Below are positions 26,354 through 34,874 of a stretch of DNA of 42,292 bases, piece after piece; the stretch's first letter is position 1, and every line of letters starts with the position of its first letter. The notes below the pieces were generated by a model that worked only from the letters and a program-made list of their open reading frames with translations, was not told where the DNA came from and did no database searches. A program made the position numbers and the translations under genes. The DNA is from an uncultured Clostridia bacterium. GTDB taxonomy: Bacteria; Bacillota; Clostridia; Oscillospirales; Ruminococcaceae. The DNA lies in contig CAMDZD010000018.1 in NCBI GenBank assembly GCA_945910815.1, positions 1-42,292 of the forward strand. Reading direction: 5' to 3'.

Positions 26354-27013
26354 TTACCTTTCCCAGAATGGTTTTACATAAACTTTAATTGGCATAAGGT
26401 TTTTGTCTTCAATAAATTCCGCCAAATCCTCTCTGCATGCATTAAAGAGAATCGGGAGTTCAGCTTTGAGGGAAATTTCTTCCGCAAATTCAAAGGAATT
26501 TTCAATAGTTTCGGGAGTAGTTTCGCTTCCGAGATTTGAATTGTTTACTATTGCGGTATGCTTCATATGCGAGGCGTTTTCGATTTCGTACATAAGCTCA
26601 AGAGCATCATCAGGAGTCGGAGTCAGATAGCGGTAGGCATTTATTACATAAATCATCTCAATATCATCACGGAACTTTTCGAGAGCCTGTGAATATCTTC
26701 CGAGAGCCGTTGCACCTGCATCATCTCCGCCGACATCTATTACAAGATAATTATCAGACATTGCAAGCTGTTCCAAATCAAAGCTCAGAGCAGGAATATC
26801 AAGATTTGAGTTTGCATATTCGGGAGCAACAAGTTTTATATTATTTTCTTCAAAAAGCTTTTTAAAATCGGCAGTCCGGAAATATGGGTTTACAATGTCA
26901 AGGTCAATGACACATACCGGCTTGCCCTGTGCCTTGATATTCATAGCTATATTTACTGAAAGATTAGTTTTCCCGGTGCCGTAATGACCGGTAACAACAG
27001 TAATTTTTTTCAT
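26354..27013 (-). CDS. MinD/ParA-like P-loop ATPase
   Basis: The 219-residue protein has a P-loop GHYGTGKTN at residues about 9-17, a switch region VIDLDIVNPYF and LVIDVGGDDAGA, and NNSNLGSETTPE near the base-recognition site. It belongs to the SIMIBI (MinD/Mrp-like) group, but the deviant Walker A signature lysine (KGG) is replaced by GHY, so it is not a standard ParA. It leads the transcript that encodes the ferredoxin oxidoreductase, which suggests a maturation or regulatory role for that enzyme; this is inference. Confidence 0.85.
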   Translation of the reverse strand: MKKITVVTGHYGTGKTNLSVNIAMNIKAQGKPVCVIDLDIVNPYFRTADFKKLFEENNIKLVAPEYANSNLDIPALSFDLEQLAMSDNYLVIDVGGDDAGATALGRYSQALEKFRDDIEMIYVINAYRYLTPTPDDALELMYEIENASHMKHTAIVNNSNLGSETTPETIENSFEFAEEISLKAELPILFNACREDLAEFIEDKNLMPIKVYVKPFWER

Positions 27014-27061
27014 TGATTCCTCCGGTATAAATATTTTTCCGGCAAAGAAACCGGCATAATT

Positions 27062-27089
27062 ATTATATCACATTTTTTGGGATTTGCAA
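27062..27089 (-). promoter_or_regulatory. Promoter of the P-loop ATPase/LRR/kor operon
   Basis: On minus, TTGCAA (27084-27089) and TATAAT (27062-27067) are 16 bases apart, about 50 bases before the ATPase start. Confidence 0.72.
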
Positions 27090-27112
27090 TAGTTTCAGAA
27101 AAAAATAAGCTG

Positions 27113-28090
27113 TTATCCGCCTGATGAAATTTCAGCGTATTTTGAGAGTATTGCTGAAGCATCAGCGGAATTTACAGTGCCGTCCCTGTTTATATCTCCG
27201 CATACTTTCTGACTGTGGCTGAATGATGATTCATTGCCGGCGGACACTGATGCATAATCTGCAAGTATGCTTGATGCATCAGATGCATTAAGCTGAAAGT
27301 CATTATTTACATCGCCTATAATTCTGTAAGTTATATTATTGTCCTGTGCATATTCCTTTGCGGGACTTCCGTAAAAGCCATATATAATTGGATTGTAGGT
27401 GTTGCTTTCAGATGGAGAGAGAATGTCATTTCCTATTGAAGTAACCGACTGCGGAATAATTAATTCCTGCAGACTCGGACATGCATAGAAAGTATCATCA
27501 TAAATTGCTGTAATTCCTTCGGGAATATAAACTTCTGAGAGATAGGGACAGCTGAAAAAACAGCTCCTCCCGATATATTCAACTCTATTCGGAATATCTA
27601 TTCTTTTCAGAGATGTACAACCCATAAATGCATAGTCATCAATATATGAAACAGTTTCGGGAATATTTATATATTCTGCCTGCGTGCCGAAAAATGCATG
27701 TGTCTGAATTTTTTCAACTCCATAGGGAATTACTGCTGTATGGTCTGAACCTGTATATTTTATAAGCTGTATTCTGTCACGGCTCATAAGCATATTGTTT
27801 TCGACTGTAAAATACTTGTTATCATATGAAACATCTATTTTTTTAAGATTTGTGCATGATACAAATGCGGAGGGATTTATTTCCGTAACAGGCAAGCCGT
27901 CTATTGTATCGGGAATATAAAGGATTTCGCCGTTTCCGGAACATTTTAAAATCGTAATTGTATCATTTTCAGATACGCTGTAAGATATTGTATATTCACC
28001 GGTATAATATAAATCTTCCGCATATGAATTGTATGCACATATATCGGACAGCATAAATGCCGATATAATTAATACTGTAAGCTTTTTCAT
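27113..28090 (-). CDS. Secreted LRR protein with C-terminal dockerin
   Basis: The 325-residue protein has a signal peptide (1-24, ending SYA), about six BspA-like LRR_5 repeats (50-235), and a C-terminal dockerin (about 258-322). The dockerin shows two calcium-loop/helix units, GDVNNDFQLNASDASSIL and GDINRDGTVNSADASAIL, each followed by a Tyr-Ala end. It should dock onto a scaffoldin, making it a non-catalytic cellulosome component. Its start overlaps the amidohydrolase stop by four bases, so it is translationally coupled to a housekeeping operon. Confidence 0.93.
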   Translation of the reverse strand: MKKLTVLIISAFMLSDICAYNSYAEDLYYTGEYTISYSVSENDTITILKCSGNGEILYIPDTIDGLPVTEINPSAFVSCTNLKKIDVSYDNKYFTVENNMLMSRDRIQLIKYTGSDHTAVIPYGVEKIQTHAFFGTQAEYINIPETVSYIDDYAFMGCTSLKRIDIPNRVEYIGRSCFFSCPYLSEVYIPEGITAIYDDTFYACPSLQELIIPQSVTSIGNDILSPSESNTYNPIIYGFYGSPAKEYAQDNNITYRIIGDVNNDFQLNASDASSILADYASVSAGNESSFSHSQKVCGDINRDGTVNSADASAILSKYAEISSGG

Positions 28091-29253
28091 ACTGTTTTAC
28101 CATTAATCATAACAAGAATTGGTTCGGAAAGGAGGTCAAGGGGATTTGAATCTTTCGGATATAACTGCAAATCAGCATCCATTTCGGGTTTAAGAGAGCC
28201 TATTGCCTTTTCCGCCCCCATAATTAAAGCAGGATTTGTTGTAACTGCTTTAAGAGCTTCTATAAAATTCAGACCGCCTTTCTGACAAGCCTGTGCTGAA
28301 ATCGGAAGATACTGTATAGGAATTACAGTATGGTCAGTGCATATTGCAGTAAGAACACCGTTTTTATTAAGTTCTCCGGCATTTTTAAGGTCAAGGCCTT
28401 TCATTTCGGGCTTGCACCTGTCACATATTACAGGGCCACATATTACAGGAATTTTAAACCTTTTCAGAATATCCGGAACAAGATAGCCTTCAGTTCCGTG
28501 AATTATTACGGCTTTCAGATTAAATTCACGTGAAATTCTTACAGCCGTACAAATATCGTCGGCACGGTGACAGTGAAAATATGCCTTTGCCCTGCGTTTT
28601 AAAAGCGGTATAAGGGATTCGCATTTTATGTCATATTCCGGAGGGTCAAGGCTGTCGCTGTCTGCAAGATGTGCGTCATAGTCATTCATATAGCGTTTTG
28701 CCTTGTAAAGTCCCTCTCTTATAATTGCGGAAACTGCCATTCTTGTAACAGGGGATTCGTCCTTGTCATTGTATACACGCTTTGGATTTTCTCCGAGTGC
28801 AAATTTCATACCCTTTACGCCTTCAATAATCATATCATCTATAAATATTCCGTCTGTCTTTATAAATGCGATTTCTCCTCCGCATGCGTTGGCACTCCCC
28901 GGACATGATGCAACTGCTGTAATACCTCTTTTTCTTGCCTCTGAAAAGCATCTGTCAAATGGATTTATTCCGTCAACAGCCCTCATTTGCGGAGTAAAGG
29001 GGTCAGAGGATTCATTGCAGTCATCACCCTCGAAGTCTATTCCGTCCTCTATTATTCCGAGATGTGTATGTGCATCGATAAATCCTGGGTATACTGTACC
29101 GCCTTTAGCGTCAATATCTTCCGGACTGATTTTTTCGGGAGTTCCTTTTTTTACTGCTGTAATTTTTCTTCCGGATATTTCAATATATCCGTTTTCAATA
29201 ATACCGCCTGTCTTGTCGGTCATGGTATATATTTCAGCATTGTATATTTTCAT
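28087..29253 (-). CDS. Amidohydrolase-family protein
   Basis: The 388-residue cytosolic protein belongs to the metal-dependent amidohydrolases, near imidazolonepropionase-like members. The metal motif is DAHTHLG (His62, His64). YFHCHR and VIIHGTEG supply later His ligands, and CTDHTV carries the conserved Asp. The beta-sandwich ends (EISGRKITAVKKG and LVMINGKTV) are intact. The substrate is not assigned. It starts ten bases after aroK and overlaps the LRR-dockerin gene. Confidence 0.88.
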   Translation of the reverse strand: MKIYNAEIYTMTDKTGGIIENGYIEISGRKITAVKKGTPEKISPEDIDAKGGTVYPGFIDAHTHLGIIEDGIDFEGDDCNESSDPFTPQMRAVDGINPFDRCFSEARKRGITAVASCPGSANACGGEIAFIKTDGIFIDDMIIEGVKGMKFALGENPKRVYNDKDESPVTRMAVSAIIREGLYKAKRYMNDYDAHLADSDSLDPPEYDIKCESLIPLLKRRAKAYFHCHRADDICTAVRISREFNLKAVIIHGTEGYLVPDILKRFKIPVICGPVICDRCKPEMKGLDLKNAGELNKNGVLTAICTDHTVIPIQYLPISAQACQKGGLNFIEALKAVTTNPALIMGAEKAIGSLKPEMDADLQLYPKDSNPLDLLSEPILVMINGKTV

Positions 29254-29263
29254 CGGGAATTTA

Positions 29264-29767
29264 TTACCTCCGGAGCTTTATTGCAGAAATTATTTTTTCA
29301 GCAGATTCCATAGGGGAACAGTCACATTCAACTCTGATTTCCGAATTTTTCAGGTATATGGGATAACGCTGATTATAGCGTTCAAGGAGCTGTTCCTTTG
29401 TACTCTGAACGGCAATAGGTCTGTTTGAATCGCCTTTTATTCTTTCATAGCATACATCAAACGGAACATCAATAAATATAATAATTCCGCCGTTTTCGGA
29501 AACACTTTTTGCTGTATCGGAATTGAGCATAGCACCGCCTCCGCATGAAACTACGGCTTTGTGTCCGATAAAGTTTTTAATAGTTTCTGCTTCGGATTTG
29601 CGGAAATAAGGTTCACCCATTTTATCGAATATTTCCGGAATGGTCATATTTTCCTTGCTTACTATTTCCTCATCGGAATCAAAATATGCAAGACCGAGTC
29701 TTTTTGCTATAATTTTTCCGACAGTAGTTTTTCCGCAACCCATAAATCCGCATAGATATAGAGTCAT
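29264..29767 (-). CDS. aroK: Shikimate kinase
   Basis: Phosphorylates shikimate to shikimate 3-phosphate in the chorismate pathway. The 167-residue protein has Walker A GFMGCGKTT, the substrate-binding DSDEEI (Asp near 32), SCGGGAML with the GGG motif, and the lid SNRPIA with the conserved Arg. Normal length. It follows aroE by 15 bases on the same strand. Confidence 0.96.
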   Translation of the reverse strand: MTLYLCGFMGCGKTTVGKIIAKRLGLAYFDSDEEIVSKENMTIPEIFDKMGEPYFRKSEAETIKNFIGHKAVVSCGGGAMLNSDTAKSVSENGGIIIFIDVPFDVCYERIKGDSNRPIAVQSTKEQLLERYNQRYPIYLKNSEIRVECDCSPMESAEKIISAIKLRR

Positions 29768-29782
29768 AAAAAAATCTCCTTT

Positions 29783-30622
29783 TTATCTGAAGTCGGAACG
29801 GATTTTTTCTTCAACCGATTTTATAATGGAATTTACTTCATCATCGGTATAAAAATCGCCGTTCCATATTTCGTGAGCCTTTACTGCCTGATATACAAGC
29901 ATAGCAGTTCCGCCGAGAGCAGTTTTTCCCTGTTCTCTGAATTTCTTTACAAGCAGAGTTTCAACCGGATTGTATACAACATCAAATACACAGCCACAGT
30001 CTGATATTATTTCATCACTTACAGGGCAGTTATCAGATTTCGGATACATTCCAACGGGAGAGGCATTTATAAGCATATCAAAATTACCGGATATTTTGCT
30101 TATATCTATGGTTTTAATGACTGCTGAGGGATATTTTGCAAGAATTTCGCTTTTAAGACTTTCAGCCATTTCAAGAGCTTCGGGAATGTGTGCAACAGTA
30201 AGCTTTCCGCCATGACGTACTGTTTCAACAGCAATCATTCTTCCGACTCCTCCGCAACCTATAAGGAGGACATTTCCGTCAATGGGCATGTTTTTTGAAT
30301 TTACTGACAGGAGAAATCCGTCACAGTCGGTATTGTATCCGATAAGCTTTCCGTCCTTATTTGCAACGCAGTTTACAGAATTGTATCTTTCTGCACTTTC
30401 TGCCATTTCGTCTATAAGGTCAATAACGGCTACCTTGTGCGGAATTGTTATATTGAATCCCGAAAGACTTCTGAGAAAATCTGCTTTTGATGAAAGATTT
30501 TCCGGTGTTATGTCTGTAAGGTCATAAGGACAGTTTTTTCCTTTAAGCTTGAATAATCCCTCATGAATCATCGGTGACATGGAATGTCCGAGAGGGTGGC
30601 CGATTAAAGTATACTTATTCAT
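29783..30622 (-). CDS. aroE: Shikimate dehydrogenase (NADP+)
   Basis: Reduces 3-dehydroshikimate to shikimate. The 279-residue protein opens with LIGHPLGHSMSP. The catalytic Lys lies in FNITIPHK (about 65) and the partner Asp in GYNTDCDG. The NADP-binding loop is IGCGGVGR. The ATG at 30622 has GAGGAGG nine bases upstream and lies inside the last codons of fabD, overlapping it by eight bases; the frame extends to 30658 but without a ribosome site. Confidence 0.96.
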   Translation of the reverse strand: MNKYTLIGHPLGHSMSPMIHEGLFKLKGKNCPYDLTDITPENLSSKADFLRSLSGFNITIPHKVAVIDLIDEMAESAERYNSVNCVANKDGKLIGYNTDCDGFLLSVNSKNMPIDGNVLLIGCGGVGRMIAVETVRHGGKLTVAHIPEALEMAESLKSEILAKYPSAVIKTIDISKISGNFDMLINASPVGMYPKSDNCPVSDEIISDCGCVFDVVYNPVETLLVKKFREQGKTALGGTAMLVYQAVKAHEIWNGDFYTDDEVNSIIKSVEEKIRSDFR

Positions 30623-31529
30623 TGCAGAATACCTCCTCAAGAGTTTTAAGATTTTCAATGTTTACTGCTTTAACGTCCTTTAAAGTTTTCTTAACGAGAC
30701 CTGTGAGAACCTTGTTAGGGCCAAATTCATAGAAAGCTGTGAATCCGTCATTTTTCATTGCATTGAGTTCTGATGTAAATAGTACAGGAGATACTATATG
30801 TTTTGCAAGAAGTGACGGCATATCTGAAAAATCAGTGAGTTCCGCACCGGTTACGTTTGAATAGTATTTAATTTCAGGCTTTCTGAATTTTATATTCTTT
30901 GCAGTTTCATAAAATTCCTTTGAAGCTGATTCCATAAGCTTTGAATGAAATGCACTTGCTACTTTAAGAGGTACTACTCTTGCTTTGAGTTTTGCAAATT
31001 CTTCTGTTGCCTTTGCAACAGCCTCAACAGTTCCAGCAATAACAGTCTGCTGTGGTGAATTGTAATTTACCGGTACAACATAGCCGTCAACGGATTTGCA
31101 TACTTCTTCAATCTGTTCAGGAGTAAGCTTAAGCACGGCTGACATTGCTCCCTTGTTTTCCCTTGCGGCTTTATCCATAGCCTCTGCACGAGCCTTTATA
31201 AGACGGAAACCGTCCTCCATTGATACTATTCCGCAGGCAACCATTCCGGCATATTCTCCGAGCGAGTGACCTGCCACACCCGAAAATTCAAAGCCCTTTT
31301 TTTTGGCAGATTCAAGACATACAAGCGATGCAGTCATAATTGCCGGCTGAGAGTTTACAGTCTGTGCAAGTACCGATTCATCGGCATTAAAGCATATATC
31401 CTTTATATCCCTGCCGATTACTTCAGAGGCTGTATCAAAAATTACTGAAAGTGAATTGTCGGATTCATATAAATCCTTTGTCATGCCGGTATACTGTGAA
31501 CCTTGACCCGAAAATAAAGCGATATTCAT
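30615..31529 (-). CDS. fabD: Malonyl-CoA:ACP transacylase
   Basis: Transfers malonyl from CoA to acyl carrier protein. The 304-residue protein has FSGQGSQ at the N terminus, the nucleophile Ser89 in GHSLGEYAG, and the catalytic His in SAFHSKLM. Start at 31529 gives the usual N terminus, with AAAGGA about 11 bases upstream. It is divergent from the rest of the fatty acid operon (fabH to acpP) and is first in a chain with aroE, aroK, an amidohydrolase and an LRR-dockerin gene. Confidence 0.95.
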   Translation of the reverse strand: MNIALFSGQGSQYTGMTKDLYESDNSLSVIFDTASEVIGRDIKDICFNADESVLAQTVNSQPAIMTASLVCLESAKKKGFEFSGVAGHSLGEYAGMVACGIVSMEDGFRLIKARAEAMDKAARENKGAMSAVLKLTPEQIEEVCKSVDGYVVPVNYNSPQQTVIAGTVEAVAKATEEFAKLKARVVPLKVASAFHSKLMESASKEFYETAKNIKFRKPEIKYYSNVTGAELTDFSDMPSLLAKHIVSPVLFTSELNAMKNDGFTAFYEFGPNKVLTGLVKKTLKDVKAVNIENLKTLEEVFCNE

Positions 31530-31639
31530 AAGATAAAACATTCCTTTCTTAATTGTTGCAATGTGTATGAATTTCAACATAATAATTTGTGCAAATCAAC
31601 GATAATTTGGAATTGGTTCGTTAAAGTGACAAAAAGTCA

Positions 31640-31697
31640 TTGCAAAATAATGTAAAATAGATTAAAATAGAAATGTCTGATACTATTTTTTCAGACA
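31640..31697 (+). promoter_or_regulatory. Probable fab operon promoter and 5' stem-loop
   Basis: TTGCAA (31640-31645) and TAAAAT (31663-31668) have a 17-base spacer on plus. TGTCTGA/TCAGACA (31674-31697) would form a stem-loop at the very start of the transcript. The tnpB remnant now separates it from fabH. Confidence 0.55.
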
Positions 31698-31740
31698 GTC
31701 TTTACTTATACTATAACACAAATTTTGTGATATTACAATA

Positions 31741-32800
31741 ACTATTTTCAAAGAAATTAATCAGGGAGGCTTTTATGCTGTAAATCGTGAATCCATAAGG
31801 AGTTTACAGAAAATGACTAAGACTCTCAAAGTAATGCTTATGCCAAATAATAAGCAAATAACCAAACTTTTTAAAAATGATTACAGCAATAACATTGTAA
31901 AACAGGCTGTCAAGGATGCCTGTAAAGCATATGTAAATTTCTTTAAAGGAATATCAGGCTATCCAAATTTCAAGAGCAGAAAGAAATCAAAACCGTCTTT
32001 TTATGCCGATACTTCAAAAATCAGCTTTACCTCTACCCACGTAAAACTTGAAAAACTTACAGCAAGCCGAAAAGCAAATAAACAGAAATTTAATCTGATA
32101 AAACTTGCAGAGTCAGGCAAAATTCCGGTAAATACAAAGTATTCCAATCCAAGAATTACATTTGACGGCTTGAACTGGTGGATTTCGGTAGGAATTGAAT
32201 GTGAAGAATCAGAAGAAAAGCCAATAAATCATGGAATTGGTATTGATATAGGTATAAAAAACCTTGCAGTCGGTTCAGATGGAACAGTTTACAGAAATAT
32301 CAATAAGACTGAAAAAGTCAGAAAACTAAAGAAGAAAAAGCGTAGATTGCAACGCAGAATATCTGAAAATATTTAAAAAACAAAAAAGGAGGTAATTACT
32401 GTAAAACACGCAATATTATAAAAAGCGAAAGACAGCTTTTAAAATTAAATTACCAGCTAACAAATATACGTCATAATTATTTACATCAGGTAACCTCTGA
32501 AATTATAAACCGAAAACCAAAGTTTATAGTTATGGAAGATTTGAATGTAAAGGGTATGATGAAAAATAAACACTTAGCCAAAGCTGTACAGGAACAATGT
32601 TTCTATGAATTTTACAGGCAAGTGTTAATTTAATGCGATATGGATTAACAGCATAGCTGAAACAAGTGCTGTTAATATTTACCGATACGGTAGTCGGGAA
32701 TTTAAGCCTTTGGAGTGTCATATCAAACGCAAGTAGTTCTTAAGCAAAAGTGGACACGTTGAACAAGGAATGAAACATAAAAGTTTGTTTTATAACTTTT
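31741..32800 (+). mobile_element. Decayed IS200/IS605-family element carrying only tnpB
   Basis: The region contains a broken tnpB without tnpA and AT-rich flanks that may include the element ends. Limits are approximate because no target duplication is expected for this family. It lies in the leader between the probable fab promoter and fabH, oriented with the operon. The 3' part could still encode a remnant of the guide RNA that overlaps tnpB ends. Confidence 0.7.
31813..32736 (+). pseudogene. tnpB: tnpB (IS605 OrfB) pseudogene
   Basis: TnpB is an RNA-guided nuclease of IS200/IS605 elements. Residues KTLKVMLMPNNKQITKLF open as usual, but the sequence then jumps to NDYSNN (near 31877), losing roughly 45 residues. 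The RuvC-I Asp is kept in GIDIGIKN. A single-base loss in the A run at 32366-32369 shifts the frame and ends the first ORF at 32376; the other frame continues with the RuvC-II Glu in IVMEDLN. Near 32621-32641 another deletion removes the zinc ribbon and RuvC-III Asp, after which a tail, INSIAETSAVNIYRYGSREF, runs to TAG at 32736. The protein cannot be active. Confidence 0.85.
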
Positions 32801-32825
32801 TATAAGTTTTCAGTAATGGATAAAA

Positions 32826-33812
32826 ATGGGTATAAATATTGTTTCTATGGGCAGTTATGTTCCTGAACAGTCTGTTACTAATGACGACCTTGCTAAATTT
32901 GTAGATACAAATGATGAGTGGATAAGAACCCGTACAGGAATAGTTTCAAGGCATATTTCCGCCTGGGAGCCTACTTGGTACATGGGTGCAGAGGCATGCA
33001 AAAAGGCTGTTGAAAAGGCGGGTATAAATCCCGACGAAATTGGTCTTATAATATGCTGTACGATAACAAATGATTTTCATACTCCGAGTGTTGCAAGCAT
33101 AATCCAGAATGAAATAAAGGCATTCAACGCAATGGCTTTTGACCTCAACGCTGCCTGCACCGGATATATATATGCTATGGATACGGCAAGGCGTTTTCTT
33201 GAAACAGAAGAAAATATGAAGTATGCACTTGTTGTTGCAAGTGAAAATCTCTCAAGAATTACCGATTTTACCGACAGAGGCACTTGCATACTTTTCGGAG
33301 ACGGTGCATCGGCATCTATAATCGAAAAAAGCGACAAGCTTTATTCAAGCTATCTTGCCTCTGACGGAAGTGGTGCAAGACTTCTTTTTGCAAGATGTAT
33401 AAACCGCAAAGAGGAATTTGCGGATTCAACACAATTTGATGACGGGTTTGCTGACCCGAAAATGCATGGTCTTGTTCAGAACGGAAAGGAAGTATATAAA
33501 TTTGCTACAAAAGCACTTCCGAAAGCTCTTGAATGTGCAGCGGAAAAAATCAATATGACTGCTGGTGATATTGATGTAATAGTTCCTCATCAGGCAAATC
33601 TGAGAATTATTGAAACTGCTGCGAAAAATATGAAAGTATCAATGGATAAGATTGTTGTTACTCTTGACCATAACGGAAATACATCAAGTGCATCTGTTCC
33701 GCTTGCATTTGATGAGGCTCTTGAAAATTGCAGAATTAAAAGAGGTGATAAGGTTTGCATGGTAGGATTCGGAGCAGGTCTTACTTATGGTGCAATTATT
33801 CTTGAATACTAA
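32826..33812 (+). CDS. fabH: Beta-ketoacyl-ACP synthase III
   Basis: FabH starts fatty acid chains by condensing an acyl-CoA with malonyl-ACP. The 328-residue protein has the triad Cys111 (NAACTG), His in PHQANLRI and Asn in HNGNTSSA. Length and end (GFGAGLTYGAI) are normal. No Shine-Dalgarno-like purine run precedes the ATG; the upstream bases are AT-rich sequence that may belong to the tnpB element. It is first in the ten-gene fab/acc operon. Confidence 0.95.
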   Translation: MGINIVSMGSYVPEQSVTNDDLAKFVDTNDEWIRTRTGIVSRHISAWEPTWYMGAEACKKAVEKAGINPDEIGLIICCTITNDFHTPSVASIIQNEIKAFNAMAFDLNAACTGYIYAMDTARRFLETEENMKYALVVASENLSRITDFTDRGTCILFGDGASASIIEKSDKLYSSYLASDGSGARLLFARCINRKEEFADSTQFDDGFADPKMHGLVQNGKEVYKFATKALPKALECAAEKINMTAGDIDVIVPHQANLRIIETAAKNMKVSMDKIVVTLDHNGNTSSASVPLAFDEALENCRIKRGDKVCMVGFGAGLTYGAIILEY

Positions 33813-33834
33813 ATCTGAAAGGAATACGAAATTT

Positions 33835-34761
33835 ATGAAGACAAAAATTACTGAATTATTAAATTGTGAATATCCGATTTTACAGGGCGGTATGGCTTGG
33901 ATTGCCGAAAGCAAGCTTGCATCAGCTGTATCAAATGCCGGAGGAGTCGGAATAATTGCCGGAGGTTCTGCACCTATCGACTATCTCCGTGAACAGATTA
34001 GAGCATGCAAGTCTATGACTGACAAGACTTTTGGAGTAAATATAATGCTTATGAGTCCGAATGCTGATGACCTTGCACAGCTTGTCATTGATGAGAAAGT
34101 ACCATTAGTAACAACAGGTGCAGGAAATCCCGGAAAATATATTTCAGCTTGGAAAGAGGCAGGAATTAAGGTAATTCCGGTAATTCCGTCAGTAGCAATC
34201 GCAAGGCGTATGGAACGTGCCGGAGCTGATGCAGTAGTTGCAGAGGGTATGGAATCCGGAGGACATATCGGTGAAATTACTACAATGTGCCTTGTACCAC
34301 AGGTTGTTGATGCAGTAAGTATTCCGGTAATCGCCGCAGGAGGTATTGCGGACGGAAGAGGAATTGCAGCATCATTTATGCTCGGTGCTGAGGGAGTACA
34401 GGCAGGAACTTGTTTCCTCGCTTCTGAAGAATGTCAGATTAATCCTACTTATAAGGAACTCGTTATCAGGGCGAAAGATACTGACAGCGTTGTTACCGGA
34501 AGATATACAGGTCACCCGTGCAGAGGCATAAAGACAAAATTTTCAAAAATGCTTGCAAGCGGTGAAAAGGACGGAACTCTTACTCCCGATGAATTTGAAA
34601 ATCTTACACTCGGCTCACTCAGAAAGGCTGTTCAGGACGGAAATCTTGATGAAGGTTCATTCCTTTGCGGAGCTATTGCAGGACTCGTAAAGGAAGTAAA
34701 GCCATGCAGTGAAATTATTAAGGAAATGTTCGGGCAGGCTGAAAAGCTTCTTAATGCTTAA
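33835..34761 (+). CDS. fabK: Enoyl-ACP reductase II (FMN-dependent)
   Basis: FabK reduces trans-2-enoyl-ACP at the end of each elongation cycle, using FMN and NAD(P)H, and takes the place of triclosan-sensitive FabI. The 308-residue TIM-barrel protein shows ILQGGMAWIAE, GGVGIIAGG, VVAEGMESGGHIGE, AAGGIADGRG and the GRYTGHPCRGI region. The ATG at 33835 is chosen because AAAGGA lies about 11 bases upstream; the open frame extends back into fabH. It is the only enoyl reductase in the window. Confidence 0.95.
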   Translation: MKTKITELLNCEYPILQGGMAWIAESKLASAVSNAGGVGIIAGGSAPIDYLREQIRACKSMTDKTFGVNIMLMSPNADDLAQLVIDEKVPLVTTGAGNPGKYISAWKEAGIKVIPVIPSVAIARRMERAGADAVVAEGMESGGHIGEITTMCLVPQVVDAVSIPVIAAGGIADGRGIAASFMLGAEGVQAGTCFLASEECQINPTYKELVIRAKDTDSVVTGRYTGHPCRGIKTKFSKMLASGEKDGTLTPDEFENLTLGSLRKAVQDGNLDEGSFLCGAIAGLVKEVKPCSEIIKEMFGQAEKLLNA

Positions 34762-34777
34762 ATAAAACGTGATGGGT

Positions 34778-34862
34778 TTGTGTTCTGCTGGAGGAGGCTC
34801 TGCCCCCTCCAGACCTCCCCTGCAAGCCTTTTGAAAAAGACTTGACCGAAAACTTTTAATTT
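34778..34862 (+). repeat. Dispersed intergenic repeat, copy 2
   Basis: A GC hairpin (CTGGAGG with CCTCCAG) is followed by CCCCTGCAAG, an inverted TTTTGAAAAA element, CTTGACCG and AAAACTTTTAATT. It matches the minus-strand repeat at 4367-4432 in order and sequence. It fills the fabK-fabG gap and ends at the fabG ribosome site. Confidence 0.7.
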
Positions 34863-34874
34863 TGGAGGATAAAT

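Noticed and set aside
28763..29428. Open frame of 221 codons on plus across the amidohydrolase and aroK genes
   Set aside because: It is the antisense shadow of two well-supported genes and has no ribosome site.
31813..32376. Intact small transposase gene of 187 codons
   Set aside because: The product lacks an internal N-terminal segment and the whole C-terminal half, which continues in another frame; it is a broken tnpB.
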